Source: Fibrisoma limi BUZ 3 (GTDB lineage Bacteria; Bacteroidota; Bacteroidia; Cytophagales; Spirosomataceae). From it: DNA of 64,000 nucleotides. Shown here one piece after another: positions 24,421 through 34,543 of the stretch; the stretch's first letter is position 1; each line of letters opens with the position of its first letter. A model generated the notes under the pieces. It did no database searches. It was given only the letters and a program-made list of their open reading frames with translations, and was not told the origin of the DNA. The DNA is taken from the NCBI RefSeq assembly GCF_000296815.2, contig NZ_CAIT01000006.1, positions 124,001 through 188,000 on the forward strand, in the 5' to 3' direction. A program made the translations under genes and the position numbers.

Positions 24421-25136
24421 TTATGCAGCCGGTCGGTTAGTTCCCGCCGGAACGTGATGCCAACCGGCAGGTCTGTATCGCCGATGTGCAGGGTATTTCC
24501 GCTCAACCGCTCGATCTTGTTAAGCGCTACGATGTAGGATTTATGAATGCGGATGAACTGATCCGTCGGGAGTCGGCTTTCCAGCTCCGTGGTGGTCAGG
24601 GGCGTCAGCAGCATCCGGCCGGGCAGAAACAGCTTGACATAATTGCCCCAGCTCTGGGCGTAGAGTAATTCGTCCAGTTTCACCCGAATCCAGTCGGCAT
24701 CGACTTTGACCATGATGGAGTCGGTTGGAATAACCGACGCGGGGGCCGATACGGTCGGTGATCCAACCAGGGCCGGTTGCTGAGCCAGTACGCGGTCGAC
24801 TGCTTTGAGGAAGCGCGGGAAAGGAATCGGCTTGACCAGATAATCGGTGACGCCGAAGTCATACCCCTGCAACGCAAATTCGGTATAGGCCGTCGTCAGG
24901 ATCGTGCGGGGGGCGTAGCTTAAACTACTCAGCAGTTCCAGGCCGGTCAGCTCCGGCATGTTGATGTCCAGAAACAGCAGGTCGATCGGCTGGCGATGCA
25001 GGAAGTTAAGCGCGTCCAGGGCGTTGTAACACTGCCCGGCCAGTACGAGCCGGTCCATACGGCCGATGTAGTTTTCCAGCACGTAGTGGGCGGCTATTTC
25101 GTCATCTACGATCAGGCAGCGGAGGGGCTCAATCAT
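24417..25136 (-). CDS. LytTR-type response regulator
   Basis: This 239-residue protein has a receiver domain with Asp57 as phosphoacceptor (LLFLDINMPELTG), a conserved Thr in TILTTAYTE and Lys in DYLVKPIPF. A LytTR DNA-binding domain (about 140-237) follows: IMVKVDADWIRVKLDELLYAQSWGNYVKLFL...FIRIHKSYIVALNKIERLSGNTLHIGDTDLPVG. The partner is the LytS-type kinase encoded 128 bases upstream. Its stop overlaps the AraC start, linking two regulators in one transcript. LytTR regulators bind paired imperfect direct repeats; a candidate target was not identified with confidence. Confidence 0.95.
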   Translation of the reverse strand: MIEPLRCLIVDDEIAAHYVLENYIGRMDRLVLAGQCYNALDALNFLHRQPIDLLFLDINMPELTGLELLSSLSYAPRTILTTAYTEFALQGYDFGVTDYLVKPIPFPRFLKAVDRVLAQQPALVGSPTVSAPASVIPTDSIMVKVDADWIRVKLDELLYAQSWGNYVKLFLPGRMLLTPLTTTELESRLPTDQFIRIHKSYIVALNKIERLSGNTLHIGDTDLPVGITFRRELTDRLHK

Positions 25137-25264
25137 GAGGGTAATGCGTTAAAGATGGTTAGTATACGGCCGTAGCTTGCCGACCCGGGTCCTGTATCGT
25201 TGGGAGCAACATAAAAGACCGACCAGGGCTGTCGAAAATACCGCTCCAGGCTGGGCTTTAGTAG

Positions 25265-26341
25265 TTACGCTTCGACCAACTCCGTACCGATGCTTTTCCT
25301 GGTCGACAAACGCTGGAGCGGCAGCGTCAGATCGACTATGTAACGATCCGGTGAGGACTGGATGTCAAGCTGATACGTGCCGGGATACAGCATATCCAGC
25401 CGCTGTTGGGTGTTGTCCAGGCCCACGCCGGTTGAAACGGGTGCCTTGGCCCGGGTCGGCACCGAATTGACTACGTGCAGGTGTAACTTTTCGTTGTCAA
25501 TTCGCACCTCAATGGCAACCTCGCAGTTATTGATTCCGGCTGTGCCGTGTTTAAACGCGTTTTCGACGAAGGGCATCAGCAGCATCGGGGCCACGACGTA
25601 GCTATCCGGTTCCTGATTCGTCAGGCCCGTAACATGAACATGGCAGCGGCTACCGACCCGCTCCGTTTCCAGCGCGACGTAGCTCTCCAGGAACTCCAGT
25701 TCATTGGATAGCGGTACCCACATCCGGCGGGTGCTGTCGAGCTGGTAGCGCAGAAGCTGCGAAAGCTGCATGATTAAGTCCGGGGCGCGGGCCGGTTCGT
25801 GCAGACTCACCCCGTAGAGGTTATTCAGCGTGTTGAACAGAAAATGGGGATTTAGTTGCGAACGCAGCACGCTCAGTTCCATCTCCTGCATACACATCTT
25901 AAACTGCTCCTGCTGCTGACGTTGCTGGAAAAAACGATTGACCAGTAACGGGACGTTGAACAGGAGAAAGCTGACCGTTGCCGTAGCCAACGTGTAGAGA
26001 TAAATAAGCCCCGGTGCGAATTCCTTCTTGATTTCCTCGGTACACAACCATTCGTTGACCTGCATCAAAATGACCGAAAACCCCAGCAAAATCGCTACCG
26101 ACAGCGCGGCATATCGACGCATTCGCTGCCCATCGAGAAGCTTGGGCAGTACGAAAAAACGCTGGACCTGCGCGTGGCTGTAGAGCAGGCAGAAATAAGC
26201 AAGCTCCTGACCCAGCAACGACCGGGAGTTGATTAGCTCCCAGGAGGTCAGGGAGTTAAGCGTGAAGAAGCCCAGAAACAGCAGAATTTCCTGAAGCCAG
26301 CGCTGTTTGGGGCAGGATTGAAGGGACTGTAGCATACGCAC
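25265..26341 (-). CDS. LytS-type sensor histidine kinase (His_kinase family)
   Basis: This 358-residue kinase has four hydrophobic segments (about 18-36, 44-60, 78-96, 112-132) and no large extracytoplasmic domain. The acceptor region reads LRSQLNPHFLFNTLNNLYG with His166, typical of the LytS/YehU group, and the ATP-binding part carries PMLLMPFVENAFKHG and a short GVGLDNTQQRL motif. It should phosphorylate the LytTR regulator encoded next. Stimuli for this class in Bacteroidota are mostly unknown. It is divergent from the OmpA-type gene across a 350-base gap. Confidence 0.94.
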   Translation of the reverse strand: MRMLQSLQSCPKQRWLQEILLFLGFFTLNSLTSWELINSRSLLGQELAYFCLLYSHAQVQRFFVLPKLLDGQRMRRYAALSVAILLGFSVILMQVNEWLCTEEIKKEFAPGLIYLYTLATATVSFLLFNVPLLVNRFFQQRQQQEQFKMCMQEMELSVLRSQLNPHFLFNTLNNLYGVSLHEPARAPDLIMQLSQLLRYQLDSTRRMWVPLSNELEFLESYVALETERVGSRCHVHVTGLTNQEPDSYVVAPMLLMPFVENAFKHGTAGINNCEVAIEVRIDNEKLHLHVVNSVPTRAKAPVSTGVGLDNTQQRLDMLYPGTYQLDIQSSPDRYIVDLTLPLQRLSTRKSIGTELVEA

Positions 26342-26691
26342 GGCCGGTTAAAAGCCAGTGAATGAACAAAGTAAAGACGAGTATTTGGAACGCCCAAGTT
26401 TAAATGATCAATTGCATTCGTCCGGCGTTTGACTGTATATGACATGTATTCCATATTAGTACGGTCTCGATATTACTTTGCTTATGATTCATTATACTAC
26501 GCTGACGTGGCTGAGTATCTATTGCAACCAACCGCAAGCATTAATTATTCCCTGACAGTCGAAATACGACTTGTTTGTCAGTCGTAATCTGCCTTTGCCA
26601 TGGTCTGTTCAAAGAATTGTTTTGGATACTTTATATCTACTACTTTATATCAACCAGTTAATAAGCTAACTCTCATTCCTGAGCCTGAATT
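26342..26691. other. 350-base divergent intergenic region, AT-rich
   Basis: This gap separates the LytS-type kinase (minus) from the OmpA-type gene (plus). I see no credible coding region. At 26409-26434 it holds a motif resembling one upstream of the second RND adaptor gene. TATTACTTTG (26470-26479) could be part of a plus-strand promoter, but no promoter was assigned with confidence. Confidence 0.6.
26409..26434 (+). promoter_or_regulatory. Shared motif CAATTGCATTCGTCC (copy 1)
   Basis: CAATTGCATTCGTCC at 26409-26423 recurs at 40194-40208. The similarity continues as nGCnTTTnnCTG in both places. It lies 68 bases from the LytS-type kinase start on one side and about 260 bases from the OmpA-type gene on the other. 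A shared regulator site is possible; a 15-base match alone is not beyond chance in a window of this size. Confidence 0.3.
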
Positions 26692-28008
26692 ATGATTATG
26701 CTTTCGGCTATACTTTCTTGGCTTGTTGACCTCACTACTTTTGGGATGTTGCCCAATAAAATGTTGGTACCGGCGGATACAATAACGATCAGTGGAACAT
26801 GCTGGGACGTTACTACCGGAGTAGATCTGAAAGTTAGAATATCTGCTTTGGTTGGTGGTAAACTAAAGAAGGTTGGCGAGAGTAATGCTGCCGGCCATTT
26901 TACGTTCAAGGTCTCGGATTCAACCGAGTCGTTGTCGTTTGCGGCCGAGGGGTATCCTACGACAACTGTACCTGTGAATATAATCGGGAAGACCGATAAG
27001 CATGCCCAGTTCGTGATTTCGGTACCTGTAATCAACCGTGATTCGCAGCAGGTAGCCAAGGTCTACCAACCACCCATTGGTAGACCAACTGCTCAACCAT
27101 CTGGCTTGAGTAAAACTCGAAACGTGTATTTTCAGGTACAACATGCCCGAACGTTCAAACGAATTCCAGCGATGATCTGCTTCACCTATCCGCGGCAGGG
27201 GCGCACGAAATGCATTGAGGTTGATTCAGCAAAAGTGCCTTCTTTTGCCCGGCTGACTCCGGGGGATACGATCGCATTCGAAGTCCGCGCCGACGGGTTT
27301 CAAACTTACCGTGGAGAATTACTCGTCGGTCAATCAGAAGCGGTCGATATCTTGTACCAGATCAAGCTACTACCACTTTACAATGTACTGGCGGCTTCAT
27401 ACGACGTACCGATTAAGCAAAAACTTTATTATGAATTTCGATATGCTACTAATGCGAATTTTATCTCCCGACATGACAGACCAATTCGATACTTTGAATG
27501 GCTTGGATTTAAACCAGGGCAAGACTATAAATTGCTGGCTACAACTATAGATGGACGTGTTGTGGCTGATGAAACCTTCCGAATAAAACCTGGTCTTAAT
27601 GTCAAAGCATTTTGGATACGTCACCCAGAGCAATCAGAACTGGTTGGCAACCAAATCGAACAGGCAACGTACTTCGACAGTACCGTTTTGTATTTTAACC
27701 AAAGTGACTACTCGTTGCGCAGCGAAGTAAAGGGTAAATTAGATTCCGTTGCCTGGCGAATGATTAACCGGCATAATATGCTGGGTCGGATTACCGGCTA
27801 CACGGACAACGTTGGTAAGCGGGGTCTGAACATGACGCTGTCAGAATACCGAACGCGGGTAGTCGCACAATATCTGCGACAAAAAGGGGTTGGCGCAAAT
27901 CAGCTTTCGTCGTCGTGGAAAGGTCCCGATGCACCGGCCGCTCCCAACGACACGGAGGAAAACAAAGCGAAGAACCGGCGAGTTGTCATCCGGTTTTTCA
28001 CAAAATAG
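26692..28008 (+). CDS. OmpA-family envelope protein
   Basis: This 438-residue protein has a C-terminal OmpA-like peptidoglycan-binding domain (about 320-438): STVLYFNQSDYSLRSEVKGKLDSVA, GRITGYTDNVGKRGLNMTLSEYRTRVVAQYL and NKAKNRRVVIRFF. The N-terminal half contains one or two carboxypeptidase-regulatory-like beta domains (ISGTCWDVTTGVDLKVRISALVGG...VGESNAAGHFTFKVSD). The N-terminus (MIMLSAILSWLVDLTTFGMLPNKM) is a poor signal peptide and may be an anchor or a misplaced start. Base composition is AT-richer than the flanking genes, which may mean recent acquisition. It probably tethers to the cell wall; the specific role is unknown. Confidence 0.88.
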   Translation: MIMLSAILSWLVDLTTFGMLPNKMLVPADTITISGTCWDVTTGVDLKVRISALVGGKLKKVGESNAAGHFTFKVSDSTESLSFAAEGYPTTTVPVNIIGKTDKHAQFVISVPVINRDSQQVAKVYQPPIGRPTAQPSGLSKTRNVYFQVQHARTFKRIPAMICFTYPRQGRTKCIEVDSAKVPSFARLTPGDTIAFEVRADGFQTYRGELLVGQSEAVDILYQIKLLPLYNVLAASYDVPIKQKLYYEFRYATNANFISRHDRPIRYFEWLGFKPGQDYKLLATTIDGRVVADETFRIKPGLNVKAFWIRHPEQSELVGNQIEQATYFDSTVLYFNQSDYSLRSEVKGKLDSVAWRMINRHNMLGRITGYTDNVGKRGLNMTLSEYRTRVVAQYLRQKGVGANQLSSSWKGPDAPAAPNDTEENKAKNRRVVIRFFTK

Positions 28009-28259
28009 GGACGATTATTTTACAATAACTGACTAACGTCTTTGCTCACTTCGAATTCTTACGCTTAAGCGAAACTGACACCAACTGTTTGCCGAATGAA
28101 CTACGCCACAAAAGGCGAATCCTTCCTGTGTTAACGTGTTGATTACAAAGCGATATAGCAAGATTTAACGCCTGATCGGCAACCTTTGGCGGTCTGCACA
28201 TATCCGCTCTGATAAATTAAAAATCAGCGTTAGTTTGGTTTTTTGAGAGTCAAATTGTT

Positions 28260-28278
28260 TACTTTGCTTTACAAAGTA
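28260..28278. promoter_or_regulatory. Inverted repeat TACTTTG-N5-CAAAGTA (operator candidate 1)
   Basis: Arms TACTTTG (28260-28266) and CAAAGTA (28272-28278) are perfect and separated by CTTTA. A second copy lies 83 bases downstream centre to centre, and both are followed by CTTTT. Paired sites upstream of the ABC ATPase gene suggest a dimeric repressor or activator; no matching regulator gene is adjacent. Confidence 0.5.
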
Positions 28279-28341
28279 CTTTTGGTGGTTAGAGGTGTTG
28301 AAACCACTAGCATTCAATTTATGATCAAAAAATATTCTTGT

Positions 28342-28362
28342 GTACTTTGTTTCACAAAGTAC
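28342..28362. promoter_or_regulatory. Inverted repeat GTACTTTG-N5-CAAAGTAC (operator candidate 2)
   Basis: Perfect 8-base arms GTACTTTG (28342-28349) and CAAAGTAC (28355-28362) around TTTCA. It is the better conserved of the two copies and is 138 bases upstream of the ABC ATPase start. Confidence 0.5.
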
Positions 28363-28500
28363 TTTTAGAAGCATAGATGACTGAGCATCTCGCCGTTAGG
28401 GCGAAAAAGGGGAGAATATACGATTAGTCGGGCTGAGCTACAGAAGAGATTCACAGTTGCCTGGTACGGCGAACACAATCTAATAGTAACCAGTGAAGCA

Positions 28501-29403
28501 ATGGAATTACAAATACGTAACATCTCGAAAACCTATTCCAATGGCCGTTCCGCCGGGGCGGTTCAGGCACTCAAAAACGTAACACTCACGATTCCAACGG
28601 GTATGTACGGGTTGCTTGGTCCTAATGGGGCGGGCAAATCGACGCTCATGCGCATCCTGGCTACGTTGCAGGAGCCGGATGCGGGCAGTATCCGGCTCGG
28701 TGACATCGACGTAGTGAATCAGCCCGACGAAGTGCGCCAGACGCTCGGTTATCTGCCCCAGGAGTTTGGGGTTTATCCGAAAGCAAGGGGGGAAGAACTG
28801 CTCGATTACTTTGCCATTCTGAAGGGCTTCGCTGAACGTCGATCGCGTAAGGAAGTAGTTGAGGCCTTGCTCCGGAAGGTAAACCTCTGGGATGTCCGTA
28901 AACAAAAGCTGGGAGGGTATTCGGGTGGTATGCGGCAGCGTTTCGGGGTGGCGGTGGCCCTGTTGGGAAACCCCAAACTACTGATCGTTGACGAACCGAC
29001 GGCGGGTCTCGATCCGGCCGAGCGGGTGCGCTTCCTCAACCTCTTGAGTGAACTTGGCGAGAACAGTGTGGTCATTCTTTCGACCCACATTGTTGACGAT
29101 GTCAGCGAGCTGTGCACCCGTATGGCAATCATTAACAAAGGCGAGATCCTGCACGAGGCCGAACCGCTGAAGGCGATGGAAGCCTTACAGGGACGAATCT
29201 GGCGAAAGATCATCCAGAAGAATGAACTGGCGCGCGAGCATACGGTCATTTCAACCAAACTGCTGGGCGGACGCACGGTCGTTCATGTTTACAGCGAGGA
29301 AACCCCGGCGGATTTTGAACCCGTGCAGCCTGACCTCGAGGATGTCTACTTTGCAACAATGGCCGGCCATGTTGGAACCCGTAAACCGGATGCTGCTGTA
29401 TGA
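28501..29403 (+). CDS. ABC transporter ATP-binding protein
   Basis: This 300-residue ATPase has Walker [16 protein letters not shown], the Q-loop [11 protein letters not shown], the signature [12 protein letters not shown], Walker [15 protein letters not shown] and the switch histidine in [12 protein letters not shown]-terminal extension of about 80 residues follows, as in ABC-2 type exporters. It overlaps the permease-M1 fusion gene by 4 bases. It is the only ATPase in the cluster, so it probably energises both the adjacent fusion and the second one at 34544. Confidence 0.96.
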   Translation: MELQIRNISKTYSNGRSAGAVQALKNVTLTIPTGMYGLLGPNGAGKSTLMRILATLQEPDAGSIRLGDIDVVNQPDEVRQTLGYLPQEFGVYPKARGEELLDYFAILKGFAERRSRKEVVEALLRKVNLWDVRKQKLGGYSGGMRQRFGVAVALLGNPKLLIVDEPTAGLDPAERVRFLNLLSELGENSVVILSTHIVDDVSELCTRMAIINKGEILHEAEPLKAMEALQGRIWRKIIQKNELAREHTVISTKLLGGRTVVHVYSEETPADFEPVQPDLEDVYFATMAGHVGTRKPDAAV

Positions 29404-32400
29404 AGTTCTGGGCGATTTTTCGATTCGAGTTTGCGTACCAGATACGTCGGCCCTGGCCGTGGCTATCCATGGCGGTGCTGATGGTATTTGCTTTTTTCTT
29501 TACGAGAGAGGCCGTTCTGCCCGTTACGCTGCCCCAGAATTTCATTCTCAATTCGCCGTTCATCATCACAGTCGTCTCGATGTTCGGCTGTCAGATCTGG
29601 TTGCTGCTCACACCGGCCATATCCGGTGAGGCTGCTGCCCGGGATTTGCAAACCCGGATGCACCCGCTTATGTTCACGAGCCCGATCCGTAAAACCGACT
29701 ATCTCGGTGGCCGGTTTCTGGCTGCCTTTGGGCTACATGCGCTTATTCTGCTTGCGGTGCAGGTGGGTAGCCTGCTCGCGGTGTATGGCCCGGGAGCCAA
29801 TCCCGAGATCATTGGACCGTTTCGTCCGGCGGCCTATCTCGCAGCGTACGGATACATTGCGCTTTCGAACGCGCTCATTGCAACGACGTTCCAGTTCGCC
29901 GTAGCGTTGTTTACCGCCCGACCAATGGCGAGCTACTTCGGTAGTTTGCTTCTGTTCTTTCTTTCCTACCCCGTCACACTCACGCTGTATATGGCCGGGT
30001 TGCACGGACGGGCGCTGCTGGCCGACCCCATCGGCGTCATGGCCATCATGAATGAGATGATGTCGAACTGGACCATCGTTGAGAAGAACGTTCGTCTGTT
30101 CACCCTCGAAGGTGCCATGCTCCTGAATCGCCTGCTCTGGCTCGGCATCGCCCTCGGAACGCTTAGCTTCCTCTACTGGCGCTTTCGATTTACGCATCGT
30201 ACTGTCACCGACCCGTGGGCCTGGCTTACGCGACGGTTCTCTACAAAAGCTGCGTCGTCCGTAGCTACCAGGTCGGCGGCCATCTCAGTTCCGTACGCTC
30301 CCCGGTCATTCGGATACGCAACGCACCTGCGTCAGACAATCGCGGTTGCCCAAAGCTCATTCCGTATGATTGCAGCGAGTCCTGGGGGGCTCTTCCTGTT
30401 GATCGTGTTTCCGATGCTGCTGACGTTCGTGGTGCTGGTGGAGTCGCAGCACTGGGGCATCCCCCTGCTGCCGCGAACATCGTATCTGTTGACCAAGCAC
30501 CTCACCGGTGTTCTGACATCGCCAACAAACTACTGGATAATGGTCCCGCTCTTCACCATTTACTATGCGGGCGAACTGGTTTGGCAGGAACGAGACGCCG
30601 GACTGAGCGAGAAGGTCGATGCGACGCCGGTGCCGGAGTGGGTGCTTTTTCTGGGTAAGCTCATCGGTCTTGGGTTAATCCTGGCCGCGTTGATGGCAAT
30701 CGTCGCCGTTGTTGGCATTACGGTTCAGGTAATAAAGGGCTACCACCAGTTCGAGATTGAGCGCTACGTGCAGGTGCTGCTTGGGTTCAAACTTACCGAC
30801 TATCTATTATTTGCCACCCTCGCCATGACGGTGCAGGCGGTGGTGAACCAGAAATACGTGGGGCAGATGGTTGCGCTTGTTACGTATCTGCTGATGGTCT
30901 TCTCGTCGTACCTCGGTATTAAGCACCACCTGCTGGTGTATGCATCCGGTCCGGAATGGTCTTTCTCCGACATGCGCGGCTTCAGTTCAATTGAGCCGTG
31001 GCTTTGGTTCAGACTGTACTGGGCTGCGTGGGCTCTGTTGCTGGCTGTCGTAGCGAGGCTACTGTGGGTACGGGGAAGGGAGTCTGGTTTTAGCCGACGG
31101 TTGCAAATCGCGCGGCTTCGTTTCAGGGGGGCAACAGCCGGTTTCGCCGTGATTGGAGTGGGGCTCGTTCTCATCCTGGGGGGCTATATCTTCTACAACA
31201 CAAACGGGCTTAACGAGTACGTCACCGACGACGACGTAGTACAGCGCCGGGCCGACTACGAGCGGCTCTACGGGAAGTATGAGGGGATTCCGCAGCCGAC
31301 CCGGGTAGCGACGACTCTTCAGATCGAGATATATCCCGATCAGAACAGGGCAACCATTCGCGGACGATACCGGCTGGTGAACCGTAGTGCAGTCCCCATC
31401 GGCGCTGTACACCTGGAACCGGCTTTCTACGTCAGGACGCGTATGTCCTTCGATCGTTCGGCCAACGTAGTGGTAGCTGATGATAAGCTGGGTCACTTCA
31501 TCTATGCGCTGGATAAGCCTCTTCAGCCCGGCGACTCGTTGACCTTACATTTCGACGTCGAGTTTGAGCCCCGGGGCTTTCGCAACAGTGGTCTCCGTAC
31601 GAACGCAGCAGGCCAGGCAATTCTCGAGAACGGCACTTACATCACGGGCGATGCCCTGCCGATCATCGGCTACCAGCCCATGCGCGAGCTCTGGAGTGCC
31701 GACGACCGACGTAAGTATGGTCTGCCCCGGCAGATCACGCTGCCCGACCCTGGTGACGTCGATCCGAGCGTAACGGCAAACGCACCGGCAACTTTCGAAG
31801 CGACCATCGGTACTGATGCCGATCAGGTAGCGGTGGCACCAGGCGTACTGCGTCGCTCGTGGCGCGAAGCCGGGCGACGCTACTTCCACTATGCCAGCGT
31901 CACTCCGATCAACGGCCGCGACGTTTTCTTCTCCGCCAACTACGCGGTGCATCGCGAACGCTGGAAACATGTTGACCTCCAGGTTTATGTGCACCCCGGA
32001 CATCGGGAGCACCTGGAGCGCCTGCTCCGCAGTGTACGAGCGGCCCTGAACTACTACTCAGCGCAGTTTGGAACGTATCCGTTTCGCTTCCTTCAACTTG
32101 TTGAACAGCCCGGAAACTTCATGGGTATGGGTGTCGATGGGAGTGGTGTGATCACCGGCGGGGAAGGCTTTTTTCTACTCGATCCGCAGGATAACGGTTT
32201 CGACGCCATCTTCGAGATCGTAGCGCACGAGATGGGACACCAATGGTGGGGTATGCAGCTCAAGCCCGCTTTTGCCGAGGGGGGAGGGGTTCTATCCGAA
32301 AGTCTTGCCTGGTACTCGGCTATGCAACTCGTAAAGAAGGAAAAAGACAGGGAAGCGCTGCGACGGTTCATGAGCATCATGCGTGAGCCGGACCCGTGGC

Positions 32401-32990
32401 CACCAATGCGCACGGGATTGCCGTTGCTTCGGGCCATGGATCCCTGGGCAAACTACCGGAAAGGTCCTTACGCGATGAACGCCCTCAGCGAATATGTGGG
32501 CGAGGACTGTGTGAATGGGGCGCTCCGTACGCTTATTGCAAAAAAAGCGTCATCTCTGGCCACGACGATCGACATGTACCGGGAACTCCAGGCCGTCACG
32601 CCGGACTCACTCAAACCCCTGCTGGCTGATCTGTTCGAGCGAAATACAAGCTGGACGTTCGACACCAGGCAAGCCACGGGAAAACAAACGGCGGCTGGTA
32701 CCTGGCAGGTGACGTTCCAGGTGGAGTCGCACAAGGTCGTTGCCGATAGCGCCGGTGTTGATACTGAAGTGCCGGTGAATCAGTGGGTGGAAATTGGCGT
32801 TTTCGCCCCCGCCCAATCCGGTGAAATGCTGGGCAAACCGCTGTACGTCCAGAAGCACTTCATCCGCTCCGGCCGGCAAACCATCACGGTGACCGTACCA
32901 CAAAAACCAGCGCGGGGCGGCATCGACCCGTATAACCTGCTCGACTGGGAAGAGGGTGACAATATCGAGGAGGTGACTATTGAGAAATGA
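29400..32990 (+). CDS. ABC-2 permease fused to an M1-family metallopeptidase (copy 1)
   Basis: This 1196-residue protein has an N-terminal membrane half (about 1-605) with two blocks of ABC-2 type helices, including [27 protein letters not shown], and a C-terminal half (about 610-1196) that is an M1/gluzincin aminopeptidase-like domain. The zinc site is [10 protein letters not shown] (His943, Glu944, His947), and the third ligand is most likely the Glu in SESLAWY, 20 residues after the second His instead of the usual 19. The substrate motif GAMEN of classic M1 enzymes appears as [11 protein letters not shown], so activity may be altered. The peptidase should lie outside the inner membrane if it follows the last helix outward (inferred). 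It overlaps the ATPase gene by 4 bases. Confidence 0.92.
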   Translation: MKFWAIFRFEFAYQIRRPWPWLSMAVLMVFAFFFTREAVLPVTLPQNFILNSPFIITVVSMFGCQIWLLLTPAISGEAAARDLQTRMHPLMFTSPIRKTDYLGGRFLAAFGLHALILLAVQVGSLLAVYGPGANPEIIGPFRPAAYLAAYGYIALSNALIATTFQFAVALFTARPMASYFGSLLLFFLSYPVTLTLYMAGLHGRALLADPIGVMAIMNEMMSNWTIVEKNVRLFTLEGAMLLNRLLWLGIALGTLSFLYWRFRFTHRTVTDPWAWLTRRFSTKAASSVATRSAAISVPYAPRSFGYATHLRQTIAVAQSSFRMIAASPGGLFLLIVFPMLLTFVVLVESQHWGIPLLPRTSYLLTKHLTGVLTSPTNYWIMVPLFTIYYAGELVWQERDAGLSEKVDATPVPEWVLFLGKLIGLGLILAALMAIVAVVGITVQVIKGYHQFEIERYVQVLLGFKLTDYLLFATLAMTVQAVVNQKYVGQMVALVTYLLMVFSSYLGIKHHLLVYASGPEWSFSDMRGFSSIEPWLWFRLYWAAWALLLAVVARLLWVRGRESGFSRRLQIARLRFRGATAGFAVIGVGLVLILGGYIFYNTNGLNEYVTDDDVVQRRADYERLYGKYEGIPQPTRVATTLQIEIYPDQNRATIRGRYRLVNRSAVPIGAVHLEPAFYVRTRMSFDRSANVVVADDKLGHFIYALDKPLQPGDSLTLHFDVEFEPRGFRNSGLRTNAAGQAILENGTYITGDALPIIGYQPMRELWSADDRRKYGLPRQITLPDPGDVDPSVTANAPATFEATIGTDADQVAVAPGVLRRSWREAGRRYFHYASVTPINGRDVFFSANYAVHRERWKHVDLQVYVHPGHREHLERLLRSVRAALNYYSAQFGTYPFRFLQLVEQPGNFMGMGVDGSGVITGGEGFFLLDPQDNGFDAIFEIVAHEMGHQWWGMQLKPAFAEGGGVLSESLAWYSAMQLVKKEKDREALRRFMSIMREPDPWPPMRTGLPLLRAMDPWANYRKGPYAMNALSEYVGEDCVNGALRTLIAKKASSLATTIDMYRELQAVTPDSLKPLLADLFERNTSWTFDTRQATGKQTAAGTWQVTFQVESHKVVADSAGVDTEVPVNQWVEIGVFAPAQSGEMLGKPLYVQKHFIRSGRQTITVTVPQKPARGGIDPYNLLDWEEGDNIEEVTIEK

Positions 32991-33009
32991 GCCTTACATA
33001 ACGTCAACA

Positions 33010-33603
33010 ATGGTGAGTATATCGACTGACTCGTTCTACAACAAATTCGCCTTCGTTTACCCGTTGGTCGATGTTTTTCTGAAGCCTCAGAAACGTGTGC
33101 TCATTGATGAAATCAATACGTTGCCCAGGGGTAACCTGCTTGAAATTGGGGTCGGCAATGGCGCTCATCTGCACCTCTATGAAAAACATACCATCACCGG
33201 TATCGACACCTCTTCAGCGATGCTCAGGATTGCCGGCAAACGAAAGCATAAAGGTGTGCAGCTTTTGCAAATGGATGGAGAAGCACTACGGTTTCAGAAT
33301 GAGCAGTTTGATTACGTTGTACTGTCCCATGTGATTGCCGTCGTTGACAACCCTGACCGACTACTCGAAGAAGTCTTCAGAGTGTTAAAGCCCGAAGGAA
33401 GAATTTTCATTCTCAATCATTTTACGCCGGACAACTGGCTTAAGTATGTAGACCACGCTTTCGGGATTATGGCAAAAACGCTTCACTTCAAATCGGTTTT
33501 TCACCTCCATGAATTAGCGATGATCAGCCGGTTCACGCTTTTGAAAGACGTTCGTTTGGGCGCGGTATCCTATTTCAAACTTTTAGTTTACCAGAAAAAG
33601 TGA
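33010..33603 (+). CDS. Class I SAM-dependent methyltransferase, phospholipid N-methyltransferase-like
   Basis: From ATG at 33010 the protein has 197 residues; an in-frame ATG at 32980 would overlap the fusion gene. The SAM motif is LLEIGVGNGAHLHLY, followed by ITGIDTSSAMLRIA and FDYVVLSHVIAVVDNPDRLLEEVFRVLKPEGRIFILNHF. This arrangement and the start (FYNKFAFVYPLVDVFLKPQKR) resemble bacterial phosphatidylethanolamine N-methyltransferases of the PmtA type, but small-molecule or quinone methyltransferases are not excluded. It overlaps the next gene by 4 bases and stands with two membrane-lipid type genes, which supports a lipid substrate. Base composition is AT-richer than the flanking fusion genes. 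Confidence 0.82.
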   Translation: MVSISTDSFYNKFAFVYPLVDVFLKPQKRVLIDEINTLPRGNLLEIGVGNGAHLHLYEKHTITGIDTSSAMLRIAGKRKHKGVQLLQMDGEALRFQNEQFDYVVLSHVIAVVDNPDRLLEEVFRVLKPEGRIFILNHFTPDNWLKYVDHAFGIMAKTLHFKSVFHLHELAMISRFTLLKDVRLGAVSYFKLLVYQKK

Positions 33604-34103
33604 GAACGCGGTATTGCCTTATCAGCGCATCATTGCTCGTCAGCCTGTTCATTTATTTATTCTATCGAACAGAAAAGACGGTTGTTAATGAGCTTCTCAT
33701 TCGTACGATTTCATTCGATAGTTACGCTACGTTAAAGAAAGCGATTACGGGTTCTTTACCACTGCACGATCTCGTAATCTACTCATTACCAGAAGGCTTA
33801 TGGGTGTTCTGTATAACGCTTACGTCAACGCCATTTTACATCCGGCAGAAAACCCGGCAAATCAACTGCGTAGTCATTCCGCTCGTATTCTGTATTGGTC
33901 TGGAGCTGTGTCAATTATTGCATTTCACCAGGGGGCGGTTTGATTTCATGGACATTTTGGTCTCGGTCATCTTTTGGCTCATTGCCGTTTTCTCTTTCGA
34001 GGATAAACTGGATAAGCAGAATATACTGACACCGCTAAACGGAAGAAGGATCGTTTGCTTCATAACTTATGGAATTGTCTACTTATCACACGTCCTGGAA
34101 TAA
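33600..34103 (+). CDS. VanZ-like small membrane protein
   Basis: This 167-residue protein probably starts at GTG 33600, overlapping the methyltransferase stop (GTGA). It has about four membrane helices, and the region IGLELCQLLHFTRGRFDFMDILVSVIFWL matches the VanZ-like pattern of an ExxQ motif followed by GRxxxxxDI. VanZ proteins give low-level teicoplanin resistance; most relatives have unknown roles. Translational coupling to the methyltransferase and the following DgkA-type gene suggests a small membrane-lipid or wall unit. Confidence 0.7.
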   Translation: MRTRYCLISASLLVSLFIYLFYRTEKTVVNELLIRTISFDSYATLKKAITGSLPLHDLVIYSLPEGLWVFCITLTSTPFYIRQKTRQINCVVIPLVFCIGLELCQLLHFTRGRFDFMDILVSVIFWLIAVFSFEDKLDKQNILTPLNGRRIVCFITYGIVYLSHVLE

Positions 34104-34120
34104 CAGTAAACTACCGGAAG

Positions 34121-34477
34121 ATGAACAGTATTGGAAAACACATCGCCAGCTATAAATACGGACTACGTGGCGTATGGTTCGCTTTTCGCTATGAGCCTAA
34201 CATGTACGTTCATCTGGCCGCGGCTACTGGGGTTGTCGTGGTAAACTATTGGCTTCATGTCAGCCGCACGGAATGGCTCATTACGTTGCTATTGATAGGG
34301 TTGGCCTGGATGGCAGAAGTCTTCAATACGGCCCTTGAAAAATTAGCGGATCGGGTTACTCAGGACCATGATCCGTTGATCGGTCAGGCAAAAGACCTGG
34401 CTTCGGGAGCCGTGACCATCATATGCCTCTTCGCAATAGTGTGTGCCCTGATTATTTACCTGCCCTATTTAGTCTGA
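34121..34477 (+). CDS. Diacylglycerol kinase / undecaprenol kinase family protein (DgkA-like)
   Basis: From ATG at 34121 the protein has 118 residues with three membrane helices. It carries the family motif MAEVFNTALEKLADR (Glu66, Asn69, Glu73) followed by AKDLASGAV (Lys91-Asp92), which form the active site of DgkA-type integral membrane kinases. These phosphorylate diacylglycerol or undecaprenol with ATP. An ATG upstream at 34055 lies inside the VanZ-like gene and is less likely. It is the last of the three small genes between the two permease-M1 fusions. Confidence 0.9.
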   Translation: MNSIGKHIASYKYGLRGVWFAFRYEPNMYVHLAAATGVVVVNYWLHVSRTEWLITLLLIGLAWMAEVFNTALEKLADRVTQDHDPLIGQAKDLASGAVTIICLFAIVCALIIYLPYLV

Positions 34478-34543
34478 CATCGGAAACGACGCCAATCGGC
34501 CCTCCCTGCCATCCTCTCTACCACTTTGCCATAACCTATAACC

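Larger units (their letters stand above)
28009..28500. other. 492-base intergenic region upstream of the ABC/M1 cluster
   Basis: There is no credible gene here. It holds two near-identical inverted repeats (28260-28278 and 28342-28362) and a purine-rich leader before the ABC ATPase start at 28501. The stretch 28150-28380 is AT-rich and probably carries the cluster promoter. Confidence 0.6.
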
